Assembly: GCF_030866745.1 (NCBI RefSeq) | Contig: NZ_CP133016.1 | Span: 2,218,001 to 2,282,000, forward strand | Length of the DNA: 64,000 nucleotides | Direction of reading: 5' to 3' | Source: Sphingomonas flavescens | GTDB taxonomy: Bacteria > Pseudomonadota > Alphaproteobacteria > Sphingomonadales > Sphingomonadaceae | In this document: one piece after another, positions 8,480 through 17,377 of the stretch | Position numbering within the stretch: position 1 is the stretch's first letter | How the letters are laid out: the number at the start of each line of letters is the position of its first letter | The notes under the pieces: generated by a model | Seen by the model: only the letters and a program-made list of their open reading frames with translations | Databases searched by the model: none | What the model was told of the DNA's origin: nothing | Position numbers and translations under genes: made by a program

Positions 8480-9385
8480 TTAGAGCCAGCCCTGGGCGCG
8501 GTACCATGCGGCGGTCTCGGCGAGCCCCTGCGGCGTCGCGATCCGCGGTCGCCACAAGGATGGTGGAGCCGCACGATCGGGGCTCGCAACCCAGTCCCGG
8601 TGACTGAAATAGGCGGCGCGGTCGACCGTCAGCTTCGCCTTACTTCCTCGAAACCATTGGTCGGCGCGGGCGGCGACGCGCAGCAAGGGTCCAGGTGACG
8701 AGATCACGGCTGCTTTAGTGCCCACCGCCGCAGCAAGCGTCTGTGCGAATTCGCGATGAGTCCATCCGCGCCCTCGACCATCGTCGGGTTCCAGGACGAC
8801 CCCGACAGGTGCCGCTGGCTCGGCCAGGGCGAGGAGCAGCCGCCCAAGGTCATCGACGTGAATGACCGACAGCTTTCCCTTCGGCGGCATGAGCATCAGG
8901 CCGAGCTTTGCCATCCGAAACAGTTCCAGCGTTTCCTTGTCGCCCGGGCCGTACACGGCAGGCGGTCTGACGATTGACCAATCGAGTCCCGAGCTCTGAA
9001 CCAAATCTTCCGCGCGCGCCTTTGACCCGCCGTAGAGAGACAGCTCGGGCTCTCGGGCTGCAAGCGACGAAACATGGACGAACTTGTGGATTCCCCCCGC
9101 GGTGGCGGCGGCCAACATCGCCAGCGTTCCCGAAACATTGCCGGCGTCAAATTCTGCGGCGTCGCGGGCGCTGATCGTGCCGGCGATATGGATCAGGGTA
9201 TCCGCGCCTTCGACGAGGCGCTTCAGCGCATCACGGTTGGCCAGATCGCCGGGGATCCAGGTCAGGCCGGTCCGTACCGGCTGATCGCGGCGGGTGAGCG
9301 CCTGGATTTCGTGCCCGCCGGCCAGCGCCGCGTCGATGACATGCGAACCGACGAAGCCCGTGCCGCCGGTGACCGCCAGCCTCAT
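8480..9385 (-). CDS. cerR: NAD-dependent epimerase-type reductase, CerR-like
   Basis: The 301-residue protein is an extended short-chain dehydrogenase. It has a Rossmann motif VTGGTGFVG at residues 5-13, a catalytic-type serine in VHVSSLA, and YGGSK (Tyr118, Lys122). The chosen start at 9385 overlaps the obgE stop by ATGA. In Caulobacter an NAD-dependent epimerase-family enzyme beside spt (CerR) reduces oxidised ceramide. The location 62 bp upstream of acp-spt, on the same strand, supports the same role here. Other possibilities include a sugar-nucleotide epimerase, but the short C-terminal domain and context argue against that. Confidence 0.72.
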   Translation of the reverse strand: MRLAVTGGTGFVGSHVIDAALAGGHEIQALTRRDQPVRTGLTWIPGDLANRDALKRLVEGADTLIHIAGTISARDAAEFDAGNVSGTLAMLAAATAGGIHKFVHVSSLAAREPELSLYGGSKARAEDLVQSSGLDWSIVRPPAVYGPGDKETLELFRMAKLGLMLMPPKGKLSVIHVDDLGRLLLALAEPAAPVGVVLEPDDGRGRGWTHREFAQTLAAAVGTKAAVISSPGPLLRVAARADQWFRGSKAKLTVDRAAYFSHRDWVASPDRAAPPSLWRPRIATPQGLAETAAWYRAQGWL

Positions 9386-10425
9386 AGCGGCGACCAAGGC
9401 CTCTTGTCGGGCGCTTCCACCGCTTCATTGACGACAGGATCGGCCAAGCGCTGAATGATGGCATCGAGCAACGGCTCCATTCCCTCTTCCAGCGGGGCGG
9501 AAATTGGAAAGACGGTCGCCCTGCTCTCATCGGAAAGCTCGCGAACGAGTTCGGCACGCCGCTGCTCGTCGAGCAAGTCGGCCTTGGTCAGTCCAATGAT
9601 CTCGGCCTTGTCCTCCAGGCCCTCGCCGTAAGATTCAATCTCACCCCGCACGATCCGCCATGCGGCGAGCGGGTCTTCGGCCGACCCATCGATCAGGTGA
9701 AGAAGCAGACGCGTCCGCTCGACGTGGCCCAGGAACCGGTCGCCAATTCCGGCGCCTTCGGCCGCCCCTTCGATAAGACCCGGGATGTCCGCAACGACGA
9801 ACTCCCGACCTTTGTGGCGAACGACGCCAAGCTGGGGTCGGAGCGTCGTGAATGGGTAATCGCCAACCTTTGCTGCAGCATTGCTGACCGAATTGAGGAA
9901 GGTCGATTTGCCCGCGTTCGGCAGACCCACCAGGCCGACGTCCGCAAGCAGTTTCAGCCGCAGCCACACCCACATTTCCTCGCCGTCCTGGCCGGTCTGG
10001 TGCTGGCGGGGCGCGCGATTGGTGGAGGTTTTGTAGCTCGCGTTGCCGCGTCCGCCCATTCCGCCTTCGAGAAAAACCTGACGCTGGCCGACCTTGGTCA
10101 GGTCAACCAGCAGGCTGCGGTCTTCGTCGTCGGCCAACACCTGCGTCCCAACTGGAACCTTGATGACCAAGTCTCTGCCGCCCGCGCCGGTGCGGTTCGA
10201 CCCGGAACCGCCCTTTCCCCGAGGAGCGCGGAAGTGTTGCGTGTAACGAAAGTCGATCAGCGTATTGAGCCCGGGGACGGCCTCAAACACGATATCTCCG
10301 CCTTTGCCGCCGTCGCCGCCGTCCGGGCCGCCGAACTCGACGAACTTCTCGCGTCGGAAACTGACGGCGCCGGGGCCCCCGGCACCGGAGCGAACGTATA
10401 TCTTGGCCTGATCGAGAAAATGCAT
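9382..10425 (-). CDS. obgE: GTPase Obg/CgtA
   Basis: The 347-residue protein has the glycine-rich Obg fold at 1-158 ([13 protein letters not shown]) followed by a GTPase domain: GLPNAGKST (G1), [12 protein letters not shown] (G3) and LTKADLL (G4). It is a late 50S ribosome-assembly and stress-linked GTPase. The C-terminal domain is very short, as in many alphaproteobacteria. Obg normally sits with rplU-rpmA; those two genes are 3 kb upstream on the same strand here, separated by unrelated genes. Its stop overlaps the cerR start by ATGA, which ties ceramide reductase translation to this housekeeping gene. Confidence 0.96.
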   Translation of the reverse strand: MHFLDQAKIYVRSGAGGPGAVSFRREKFVEFGGPDGGDGGKGGDIVFEAVPGLNTLIDFRYTQHFRAPRGKGGSGSNRTGAGGRDLVIKVPVGTQVLADDEDRSLLVDLTKVGQRQVFLEGGMGGRGNASYKTSTNRAPRQHQTGQDGEEMWVWLRLKLLADVGLVGLPNAGKSTFLNSVSNAAAKVGDYPFTTLRPQLGVVRHKGREFVVADIPGLIEGAAEGAGIGDRFLGHVERTRLLLHLIDGSAEDPLAAWRIVRGEIESYGEGLEDKAEIIGLTKADLLDEQRRAELVRELSDESRATVFPISAPLEEGMEPLLDAIIQRLADPVVNEAVEAPDKRPWSPL

Positions 10426-10555
10426 TGCGCGCCGCCTAGGACATTCGGGGACGCCCCGCCAGTTCGCGGGGAATCACCGTTATTGTGGCGAAACTATAGG
10501 CACTAAGGCTGTATGTCGGCGTTTAGCTCGCAAAACATGGTTACGGAGCCTTGGA

Positions 10556-10723
10556 ATGAACGAGCGCATCGTGGCCGTCGGCCTGCTTACCAGGCACGAT
10601 CTCAACCTGTTAGGCCCGACCTTCAATCGGGTCTGGCCGGTGGAGGACGCGCCATCGTTCAACCAATTGCTCCGCGCGATCGACGACGCGGACAATCGGT
10701 TACAGCAGGATCGGCGGCGCTGA
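10556..10723 (+). CDS. Small hypothetical protein (55 aa)
   Basis: A short open frame begins MNERIVAVGLLTRHDLNLL and ends in a basic tail. It has a GGAG-type ribosome site about eight bases upstream (acggagcc) and is predicted to be a compact alpha/beta peptide with the hydrophobic repeat VAVGLL and a terminal amphipathic helix. It has no motif I recognise. It faces the convergent iron-permease-like gene with only four bases between the stops. Coding bias and a good start context favour a real gene, and similar short proteins are common in sphingomonads. Function unknown. Confidence 0.55.
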   Translation: MNERIVAVGLLTRHDLNLLGPTFNRVWPVEDAPSFNQLLRAIDDADNRLQQDRRR

Positions 10724-10727
10724 AGTT

Positions 10728-11138
10728 CTAAAAACGATCCAGAAGGCGGTCGACGGTGTCGTCGGCCGTCTTCTGCTTGCCGTTTTCGGCCTTTGCGTGA
10801 CGCTCCAGCGCCGTCCGGATGAGTTCAATCTGTTTGTCGCTTAGATGCTCGATGCCGATGAACTGGGATCGGGCCTTGTCGACGGCGCGCAGCAATTCAT
10901 CGAGCTTCGCCTGAATGGCGGCGCCGTCGCGGTTTTGGCTGTTCTGAATCAGGAACACGGCAAGGAACGTCAGAACCGTGGTCGCGGTGTTAATGACCAA
11001 TTGCCAAGTGTCCGAATAGTGGAAAACCGGACCCGACACTGCCCAGATGATGCAGAACAGCAGGGATCCGATGAATGCACCGGGCTGGCCCATCCAAATG
11101 GCGGTTTTGGTGGCAATAGTCGAAAACAGCTTTCGCAT
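10728..11138 (-). CDS. Low-affinity iron permease family membrane protein
   Basis: A 136-residue protein with two membrane helices (GQPGAFIGSLLFCIIWAVSG at about 17-36 and TATTVLTFLAVFLIQNSQNR at about 51-70) and a cytoplasmic alpha-helical tail (IQAKLDELLRAVDKARSQF). The FLIQNSQNRD and QAKLDELLR signatures are typical of the bacterial proteins assigned to the low-affinity iron permease family (Fet4-related half-size proteins). Iron transport has not been shown for most bacterial members, so the name is a family label. It appears to be monocistronic. Confidence 0.8.
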   Translation of the reverse strand: MRKLFSTIATKTAIWMGQPGAFIGSLLFCIIWAVSGPVFHYSDTWQLVINTATTVLTFLAVFLIQNSQNRDGAAIQAKLDELLRAVDKARSQFIGIEHLSDKQIELIRTALERHAKAENGKQKTADDTVDRLLDRF

Positions 11139-11206
11139 AGTCGCACGGAAACGCGTGACTACGGCCTTAGTGCCGTAGGCGTAATATTCTCCAGCAGACC
11201 GGTGTG

Positions 11207-11794
11207 TCAGCCGCCGTGGTGCTCTATTTCGAGCCGATGACGGAGGCGCTGCGCGGCGAGTTCGCGTGCCGCATCGCGCGGTAGGCCGAGGGCTTCGGCA
11301 ATTGGCGGTCCCAGCAGTGAATCGCCGAGCGCATTCAAAACGAGGGACAAGGTGCTTTCGGCGACATGATGTTGATCGTGTCCGGCCGACAATTGCGAGA
11401 CAAGCCGACGGATTGAATCGAGGATCGGATTAAGTGCGTCGCGATTGCCGGTGATGATCATCCAGGCGGCGAGCGCGCCAGCACCTTCTCGACCAAAAGC
11501 ATCGAAGCACTGGTCGACGATGATGCGCGCATCGGCCTCGCCTGCGCGCGCTTGCTCGACGGCCTCGGCGATACTGGCGTTGACGTTGTCGGCAATCGAT
11601 TTCGCCAGTTCGCCTTGCAGTCCTGCGGCCGATCCGAAGTGATGAAGGAGGTTGGCGTGTGTACGCCCGATCTCGGCGGCGACGGCCTTCAACGTTACCG
11701 CTTGCGGGCCCTGGTCGAGCAGCAGCTTGCGCGCCGCTGTCAGCGCGACGGAACGGCTCTCCTCGGGGCTAAGGCGGGTACGTCTTATTGACAC
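11207..11794 (-). CDS. TetR-family transcriptional regulator
   Basis: A 195-residue protein with an N-terminal helix-turn-helix, VTLKAVAAEIGRTHANLLHH at residues 33-52, and an all-helical ligand-binding domain. The start is a GTG at 11794. It is divergent from a metal-dependent hydrolase with only 27 bp between the coding regions, so it most likely represses both. The inducer is unknown; the partner's family suggests a hydrophobic or acyl compound. Confidence 0.88.
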   Translation of the reverse strand: MSIRRTRLSPEESRSVALTAARKLLLDQGPQAVTLKAVAAEIGRTHANLLHHFGSAAGLQGELAKSIADNVNASIAEAVEQARAGEADARIIVDQCFDAFGREGAGALAAWMIITGNRDALNPILDSIRRLVSQLSAGHDQHHVAESTLSLVLNALGDSLLGPPIAEALGLPRDAARELAAQRLRHRLEIEHHGG

Positions 11795-11803
11795 AGGTGT
11801 AAG
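11789..11803. promoter_or_regulatory. Candidate TetR operator between divergent genes
   Basis: The 27-bp gap plus the regulator's GTG contains TTGACACAGGTGTAAG, an imperfect palindrome (inner arms ACAC/GTGT). It would overlap the regulator's own start and lie about 20 bases before the hydrolase ATG. This is a pattern call only. Confidence 0.35.
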
Positions 11804-11821
11804 TTAGTCTATCTTCCCAGT

Positions 11822-12694
11822 ATGACCGCGACAATTCTGCCGACCCCGGCCGACCTTACCATCACGCCGCGCGACCGGCGCTTTGGACGCGAAACGGCGG
11901 CGCCTCGCTTGTGGCACGGTGGCCGCGTCGAAGCGACCGCAATCTACAACGCGCTATCTACGACGTTTCCGGAAGGGGAGGCTTTCTTTGTCGAGAGCGT
12001 TCGCAAGTTCCGCCACAACGCGCCGCCCAAGCTAGCCGAAGATATCAAGGGCTTCACCACCCAGGAAGCTATTCACAGTCGCGAGCATGACGCATTCAAC
12101 AAGCGCGCGACCGACAGCGGTTACGCGCTGGGCAGGCTCGAAGCGCAAGTTCTCAAGCGGCTCGCGGTGACCAAGGGACGACCGCCGATTGTCAGTTTGG
12201 CGGCGACCATGGCGCTTGAGCATTTCACCGCTATCCTTGCCCATGAATTGCTTGCCGACCCACGGCATCTGGCGGGAGCGGAACAGGCTACCGCGGACCT
12301 CTGGCGATGGCATGCGGTCGAGGAGATCGAGCATAAAGGCGTCGCCTACGACACCTGGCTCCACGCAACTCAGGACTGGTCGCGGTGGAAGCGATGGAAG
12401 GTCAAGGCTAAGGTCATGCTGTACGTGACCCGGAACTTCGTCGTCGACCGAACCGCGGGCGCGCTTGACCTCATGCGTCAGGACGGAGTTACCGGACTGC
12501 GCGCCTGGAGTTCTCTGCTTTGGTATCTCTGGGTGCGCCCGGGCATGTTTCGCAAAATCGGCGGCGCGTGGCTCAAGTTCTTCCTTCCGGGCTTCCATCC
12601 CTGGAATGAAGACGACCGACATCTGCTGCGCGACTACGAAGCGAATGTTGTGCCGGGCTCAGCGCCCGCCCGAAAGGTGCGCCACGCGGCTTAG
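11822..12694 (+). CDS. Metal-dependent hydrolase family protein (PF10118-type)
   Basis: A 290-residue helical protein with repeated carboxylate/histidine motifs: EAIHSREHDAFN near 82-93, a glutamate-histidine pair in ALEHFTAI near 132-138, and HAVEEIEHKGVAYD near 163-176. These EXXH-like pairs suggest a di-iron/ferritin-like arrangement, although the family is annotated only as predicted metal-dependent hydrolase. It is commonly found beside TetR regulators, as here. The last four bases overlap the convergent acetyltransferase gene. The substrate is unknown. Confidence 0.82.
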   Translation: MTATILPTPADLTITPRDRRFGRETAAPRLWHGGRVEATAIYNALSTTFPEGEAFFVESVRKFRHNAPPKLAEDIKGFTTQEAIHSREHDAFNKRATDSGYALGRLEAQVLKRLAVTKGRPPIVSLAATMALEHFTAILAHELLADPRHLAGAEQATADLWRWHAVEEIEHKGVAYDTWLHATQDWSRWKRWKVKAKVMLYVTRNFVVDRTAGALDLMRQDGVTGLRAWSSLLWYLWVRPGMFRKIGGAWLKFFLPGFHPWNEDDRHLLRDYEANVVPGSAPARKVRHAA

Positions 12695-13248
12695 GCCGCG
12701 AGCGCTTCCTCTTCGCCTTCGAGCATCGTCGTTGCGGCACTGAGTTCCAGGCGCATCAGCCGTGCCGGCGCCTCGGCGCCGCGCGCACAGCTATACCTCG
12801 GCGCTACGATCCCGAGCGGCTCGAAGCCCAGCTTTTCGAGGACCCGGGCCGATGCCGGATTGTCCACGAAGTGAGATCCTTCGAGGCTTTGGAATCCGAG
12901 CGTGCGGGCAATGTCGACCAGTGCCGTGCAAGCCTCCGTCGCGAAACCGCGGTTCCAGAACGGCTGCGCAACCCAGTAGCCGAGTTCGACCGTTCCCGAC
13001 GGCCGCCTGCCAAGCCCGCATGCGCCGACCAACTGCGGGGCACCCGCGCCACGTTCGAAAATGAGCAGTGATGGCAAGACCGGATCGCGCGGCTTCGCGA
13101 GATAGGCCTCGGCATCACGGATGGAGTAGGGCCACGGCGCTGTTGCAAGGTTACGGACAACCGATTCATCGGCAATCGCGCTCATCAGCGCCATTGCGTC
13201 TTCGGGAAACCCGGGCCGCAGCAACAATCTCGGCGTTCTCGCGAACAT
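12691..13248 (-). CDS. GNAT N-acetyltransferase (RimJ/RimL type)
   Basis: A 185-residue protein of the RimJ/RimL subgroup. It starts TPRLLLRP, has ELGYWVAQPFWNRGFATEA (the conserved acetyl-CoA pyrophosphate-binding region) at about 87-105, and VDNPASARVLEKLGFE near 129-144, a hallmark of the family. I place the start at the second of two adjacent start codons, ATG 13248, preceded by AGGAGAAGG. It would transfer an acetyl group to a protein N-terminus or a small amine. The substrate cannot be told from the sequence. Confidence 0.88.
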   Translation of the reverse strand: MFARTPRLLLRPGFPEDAMALMSAIADESVVRNLATAPWPYSIRDAEAYLAKPRDPVLPSLLIFERGAGAPQLVGACGLGRRPSGTVELGYWVAQPFWNRGFATEACTALVDIARTLGFQSLEGSHFVDNPASARVLEKLGFEPLGIVAPRYSCARGAEAPARLMRLELSAATTMLEGEEEALAA

Positions 13249-13303
13249 CACCCTTCTCCTCGTCGGGCCCCTAACGGCGGCCCATGACAGTTTCGGGAGA
13301 AGG

Positions 13304-13350
13304 CAAAGAAAAAGGGGAGACCCCTTCCGGGGCTCCCCTTCTCCCTTTTT
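13304..13350 (-). terminator. Intrinsic terminator after rplU-rpmA
   Basis: A perfect 12-pair stem (AAGGGGAG-A-CCCC / GGGG-CTCCCCTT, loop TTCC, 13312-13340) is followed on the minus strand by TTTTTCTTTG. It also has TTTTT on the plus strand, so it can act both ways. Confidence 0.85.
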
Positions 13351-13356
13351 GGTCTC

Positions 13357-13415
13357 GATCCTTAGGATCTCGTCCGGGCCGCCCCTTTCGGGAACGGTCC
13401 CTTTATGACCGTTCC
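13357..13415. other. Two further hairpins downstream of rpmA
   Basis: Inverted repeats GATCCTTAGGATC (13357-13369) and GGAACGGTC/GACCGTTCC (13391-13399 and 13407-13415) lie between the rpmA stop and the terminator. The second is a perfect nine-pair stem with a seven-base loop and touches the rpmA stop. They may stabilise the mRNA 3' end. Confidence 0.6.
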
Positions 13416-13684
13416 TATGCTTGGTTCTCGCTAATCGGCATCACGTGGACGTATTTGCGGCCAAGCTTGCCGTCGCGGAACGCGACTTGCCCGTCGGTAA
13501 GTGCAAAAAGCGTGTGATCCTTGCCCAGGCCGACGTTGTCGCCCGGGTGCCACTTCGTACCGCGCTGACGCACGATGATATTGCCGGCAACAGCCGTCTG
13601 GCCGCCGAACAGCTTCACGCCGAGCCGCTTGCTCTCGCTGTCACGTCCGTTGCGGGACGAGCCGCCTGCTTTCTTATGTGCCAT
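13415..13684 (-). CDS. rpmA: 50S ribosomal protein L27
   Basis: The 89-residue protein has the canonical N-terminus [19 protein letters not shown] that reaches the peptidyl-transferase centre, then LGVKLFGGQ and [10 protein letters not shown]. No cleavable N-terminal leader is present. It is 35 bp downstream of rplU on the same strand, forming the standard L21-L27 operon, and is followed by strong hairpins. Obg, the usual third gene, lies 3 kb downstream. Confidence 0.98.
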   Translation of the reverse strand: MAHKKAGGSSRNGRDSESKRLGVKLFGGQTAVAGNIIVRQRGTKWHPGDNVGLGKDHTLFALTDGQVAFRDGKLGRKYVHVMPISENQA

Positions 13685-13719
13685 GACGAATAAACTACCT
13701 GATAAATCTGAAAGTCTGA

Positions 13720-14247
13720 TTACTTGGCTTTCGGAGCCTTCTTGGCTTCCTTAGCGGGTGCAGCATTTTCTGTCGACCCGGATTCGGCCCTGGCCTTGGC
13801 GGGTTTAGCCGCCTTTTCCGCACCGGCCGCCTTCTGATCGGCGGGCGCCGGGTTCTCGGTCGGCTTGTCAGCCGCGGGCGCAGCCTTCGCAGGCGCAGCA
13901 GCCTTGGGAGCAGCTTCGGCCTTCGGCGCCGCCTTCTTCTGTTCCTTGTGATCGCCGATCGATACGATCTTCAGGATCGTATGCTGCTGGCGATGGCCCT
14001 TCTTACGGCGGTAATTGTGGCGACGGCGCTTCTTGAACACCGTAACCTTTTCGCCCTTGGCCTGGGCAACGATCTCGGCCGCGACGGTCAAGCCGTCAGT
14101 CGACTTGAGATCCGACCCGTCACCGGCGAGCACGATGTCGCCCAGCGTGATGCGGTCGCCCGCGTTGCCGTCGAGCTTCTCGACGACGATCTTGTCTCCG
14201 GCGGCGACGCGATATTGCTTGCCGCCCGTGCGCACGACTGCGAACAT
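13720..14247 (-). CDS. rplU: 50S ribosomal protein L21 with Ala/Lys/Pro tail
   Basis: The start [14 protein letters not shown] at 14247 gives 175 residues. Residues 1-103 are a normal L21 ([18 protein letters not shown] binding region, then TILKIVSI). Residues 104-175 form a low-complexity tail rich in alanine, lysine and proline, with repeats of KAAAP/KAAPA type. L21 is usually about 103 residues; such tails occur in some alphaproteobacteria and are probably disordered. L21 binds 23S rRNA during 50S assembly. The start was fixed by the canonical L21 N-terminus rather than the longer open frame. Confidence 0.97.
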   Translation of the reverse strand: MFAVVRTGGKQYRVAAGDKIVVEKLDGNAGDRITLGDIVLAGDGSDLKSTDGLTVAAEIVAQAKGEKVTVFKKRRRHNYRRKKGHRQQHTILKIVSIGDHKEQKKAAPKAEAAPKAAAPAKAAPAADKPTENPAPADQKAAGAEKAAKPAKARAESGSTENAAPAKEAKKAPKAK

Positions 14248-14417
14248 TGGCTTTGTCTCTTTCAAACGAATTTCGGTCCCACGCGCGAGCGGGCGCAAGC
14301 CGGGACAAGCGCGGGGAAGGCGTGCCGCCTATGGCAGCGGCCCCATGCTGTCAACCGCCGGGCGGTACTCTGTACGATGTGGCGCGGGCGCAACAGCACT
14401 GACACATTTCTGTAAAG

Positions 14418-14455
14418 CGACGTAGCAAGTGCTTGCTTCGAAGCGCTTTTAATCT
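14418..14455 (+). terminator. Hairpin plus T-tract in leader of receptor gene
   Basis: AGTGCTT-GCTTCG-AAGCGCT followed by TTTAATCTTT lies upstream of the TonB-dependent receptor. No plus-strand gene precedes it, so it could be an attenuator in the leader or a chance hairpin. Confidence 0.35.
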
Positions 14456-14505
14456 TTCCCTGCAGCGCTTGGGCCGTGTTCTCGGCCGTAGGGGGATTCG
14501 CTGTC

Positions 14506-17352
14506 ATGAAAATCGGTATTCGTTCGACCCTGCTTGCCGGCCTTAGCGGGCTTGCAATCTCCGCTTCCGCCCAGGCTCAGACCAGCCCCGCGGCACAGGA
14601 GAATGCACAGGCGCAGGAGCAGGCTCAGGTCGCGGCCCAGGGCCAGACGCCGGTGAGTAACGAACAGACCATCGTTGTTACGGGGACGCGCACGGCCAAC
14701 CGCACCGTCGCCAACAGCCCGGTTCCTGTGGACGTCATCGGCGCCGACCAGATCGCGACGACCGGCCAGACCGAGACCAACCGCATCCTCAATCAGCTGG
14801 TGCCGTCGTTCAACTTCCCGCAGCCGTCCATCGCCGACGGCTCGGACACGCTCCGCCCCGCCACGCTGCGCGGCCTGGCGCCCGACCAGACTTTGGTGCT
14901 GGTCAATGGCAAACGCCGCCACGTCGCCGCCCTGCTGAATGTTAACGGCACCGTCGGCCGCGGCAGCGCAGCCGTCGACATGAACCTTATCCCCGGCATC
15001 GCTATCGGGCGCGTCGAAGTGCTGCGGGACGGCGCCGCCGCGCAATATGGCTCGGACGCGATCGCGGGCGTCATCAACATCCAGCTGAAAAGCCAGAACC
15101 ACGGCGGTCGCGCCAGCGCCACCTGGGGCGAGTACATTACGACGATCAACGACGTCGCGCAGGTCACCGGTCTGCAGCTGAACTCGGCGGGTCAGCCGCA
15201 GCTCAACCCAACCGACCCGCGCTATTTCCTCGCCAACACCGACGGGGACCGTAAGGTTCAGGATGGCGCGCAGCTGACGCTGGCCGCCAACCTTGGTCTG
15301 CCATTGGGCGGCAAGGGGTTCGTCAACCTCAGCGCGGAATTCCGTCATCGCGACGACACCAACCGCGCCGGTTACGACCTTCGCCCGAACTACACGCTGG
15401 GCGTCACCTCAGCGACGACCACGTTCGATTCGCGCGAAATCGGTTTCGATCGGCTTGAGTTCCGGTTCGGCGATCCGCGCTCCAAGGATTACAACCTTGT
15501 CCTCAACAGCGGCTTCGACATCACGCCGGATTGGCAGCTCTATGCGTTCGGCACCTACGGTCACCGCAACGCGACCAGCGCCGCCAACTGGCGCCAGTAC
15601 AACAATACGTCGGCCAACCGCGACTTCAGCGTCCTTGCGCCCAACCAGGTGCCCAGCAACGCCAACTTCGTTCCGCTGACGCCGAACGGGTTCCTTCCGC
15701 TGATCGAAACGACGCTCAAGGATTATGCGGGAACGGTGGGGTTCCGGGGCTCGCTCGCCGGCTGGAACGTAGACCTGTCCGCCGGTCATGGTCAGGACCA
15801 GTTCGACTACCAGGTCCACAATACGCTGAACGCGTCGTTTGGCCCGCAAAGTCAGCACGATTTCGATGCCGGCGGTCTGAAGTACGCGCAGAACCTCGTG
15901 AACCTCGACCTCACGCGCGACTATCAGGTCGGCTTCGCGAAGCCGCTGACGATCGCCGCAGGCGCAGAGTATCGCCACGAGCAGTTCAAGGAGCGGCCGG
16001 GCGACACGCAATCCTATGCCATCGGTCCGTATTTCCGCCCGGCGGTCACGAACACGACGGCGGCCAACTGCACGGCGCTCGGCGGCCGGTACGGCTCCGT
16101 TGCAGCGACGACTTGCGATTTTCCGGGACGCGCGGCGCCGGCCGGCGCCCAGGGCTTCCCCGGCATTCCCGAAAATAGCCGCACGAACGCCAAGCGTCAC
16201 AGCTATGCCGTTTACGCTGAACTCGACACCGATCCGGTGCAGGGCCTGACGACGACGGTCGCTGGGCGTTACGAACACTTCTCCGACTTCGGCTCGACAT
16301 GGAATGGCAAGCTCGCGGCCCGCTACGAGTTCATTCCGGGCTATGCGGTCCGCGGCGCCATTTCGAACGGCTTCCGCGCGCCGTCGCTGCAGCAGCAGTA
16401 CTTCACGACCACGTCGACGAACTTCATCGGCGGCGTGCCCGTGGACATTGCGACGCTGGCGGTGAATGCGCCGGCAGCGGTCGCCATCGGGGCGAAGCCG
16501 CTGAAGCCCGAGAAGTCGGTCAACATGAGCGTTGGCGTGACCGCCAACCCGCTCCGCGGCCTGACATTCACCGCCGACTATTACCACATCAAGATCAAGG
16601 ACCGGATCGTTCTGACCGAGACCTTGGGCAATGGCGGGACGGGCAACACCTCGACCGTTCAGTCGGCGGTTACCAACTTGCTGGCCGCCTCGGGCTTCCC
16701 GCAGGTTGCTGCAGCCCGGTTCTTCATCAACGGTCTCGACACCACCACGCAGGGTATCGACATCGTCGCGGCCTACCGGCTCGGCCTCGGTTCCTACGGC
16801 AAGTGGAACCTCACCGCCGCCTACAACCATAACAAGACGAGCATCGACAAGCGGCTCAACGCCGTCGGTTCGCTCTCGCAGATTCCGGGCATCGTCCTCT
16901 TCGGCCGTGTCGAAGGAATCCGCTTCACCGACGGTCAGCCGCACGACAAGGTCGTGCTCAGCGCGGACGGCGACATCGGCAAGTTCGGCATCACCGCGCG
17001 GACGACGCGTTACGGCAAGGTCATCTCGCCTGGCTCGGCCAATCCGCTGGCGCCGAATGCGGCGAGCCTGACGGCGCTGGGTCCGGACGACATCATGCTG
17101 GGCGCCAAGTGGATCACGGATCTTGAGGTCCGCCTCCACAGCGGCAGCAGCGCTGGCGGCAAGGGCGTGGAATTCGCGATCGGCGCGAACAACCTGTTCG
17201 ACGTCTATCCGGATCGTTCGCCTTATGGCGCGCGTCCATCGACGGTGGGAGGCAGCTATCCGGCCAACCAGATCTACATCCCCTACTCGATCTTCTCGCC
17301 GTTCGGTTTCAACGGCCGGTTTGTCTACGGCCGCGCGTCGATCAACTTCTAA
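14506..17352 (+). CDS. TonB-dependent receptor (large, substrate unknown)
   Basis: The 948-residue protein starts MKIGIRSTLLAGLSGLAISA, a signal peptide with a likely cut after AQAQ. A Gln/Ala-rich linker is followed by the TonB box-like QTIVVTGTR, a plug domain (PVDVIGADQI; RGLAPDQTLVLVNGKRRH; GAAAQYGSDAIAGVINI) and a long beta-barrel ending in the outer-membrane signature FVYGRASINF. Two cysteine pairs occur in an extracellular loop near 520-550. Its length and plug resemble sphingomonad receptors for organic or oligosaccharide ligands rather than short siderophore receptors. No uptake genes flank it, so the ligand is unknown. Confidence 0.93.
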   Translation: MKIGIRSTLLAGLSGLAISASAQAQTSPAAQENAQAQEQAQVAAQGQTPVSNEQTIVVTGTRTANRTVANSPVPVDVIGADQIATTGQTETNRILNQLVPSFNFPQPSIADGSDTLRPATLRGLAPDQTLVLVNGKRRHVAALLNVNGTVGRGSAAVDMNLIPGIAIGRVEVLRDGAAAQYGSDAIAGVINIQLKSQNHGGRASATWGEYITTINDVAQVTGLQLNSAGQPQLNPTDPRYFLANTDGDRKVQDGAQLTLAANLGLPLGGKGFVNLSAEFRHRDDTNRAGYDLRPNYTLGVTSATTTFDSREIGFDRLEFRFGDPRSKDYNLVLNSGFDITPDWQLYAFGTYGHRNATSAANWRQYNNTSANRDFSVLAPNQVPSNANFVPLTPNGFLPLIETTLKDYAGTVGFRGSLAGWNVDLSAGHGQDQFDYQVHNTLNASFGPQSQHDFDAGGLKYAQNLVNLDLTRDYQVGFAKPLTIAAGAEYRHEQFKERPGDTQSYAIGPYFRPAVTNTTAANCTALGGRYGSVAATTCDFPGRAAPAGAQGFPGIPENSRTNAKRHSYAVYAELDTDPVQGLTTTVAGRYEHFSDFGSTWNGKLAARYEFIPGYAVRGAISNGFRAPSLQQQYFTTTSTNFIGGVPVDIATLAVNAPAAVAIGAKPLKPEKSVNMSVGVTANPLRGLTFTADYYHIKIKDRIVLTETLGNGGTGNTSTVQSAVTNLLAASGFPQVAAARFFINGLDTTTQGIDIVAAYRLGLGSYGKWNLTAAYNHNKTSIDKRLNAVGSLSQIPGIVLFGRVEGIRFTDGQPHDKVVLSADGDIGKFGITARTTRYGKVISPGSANPLAPNAASLTALGPDDIMLGAKWITDLEVRLHSGSSAGGKGVEFAIGANNLFDVYPDRSPYGARPSTVGGSYPANQIYIPYSIFSPFGFNGRFVYGRASINF

Positions 17353-17377
17353 GGTCCGACAGGTTCAACAGGGGGAG

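Noticed and set aside
14418..14455. Riboswitch in the receptor leader
   Set aside because: Only a single hairpin with a T-tract is visible and no known riboswitch core.
15409..17139. 576-residue minus-strand open frame inside the TonB-dependent receptor
   Set aside because: Arg/Val/Gly-rich with no recognisable motif, and the sense strand is a complete receptor.
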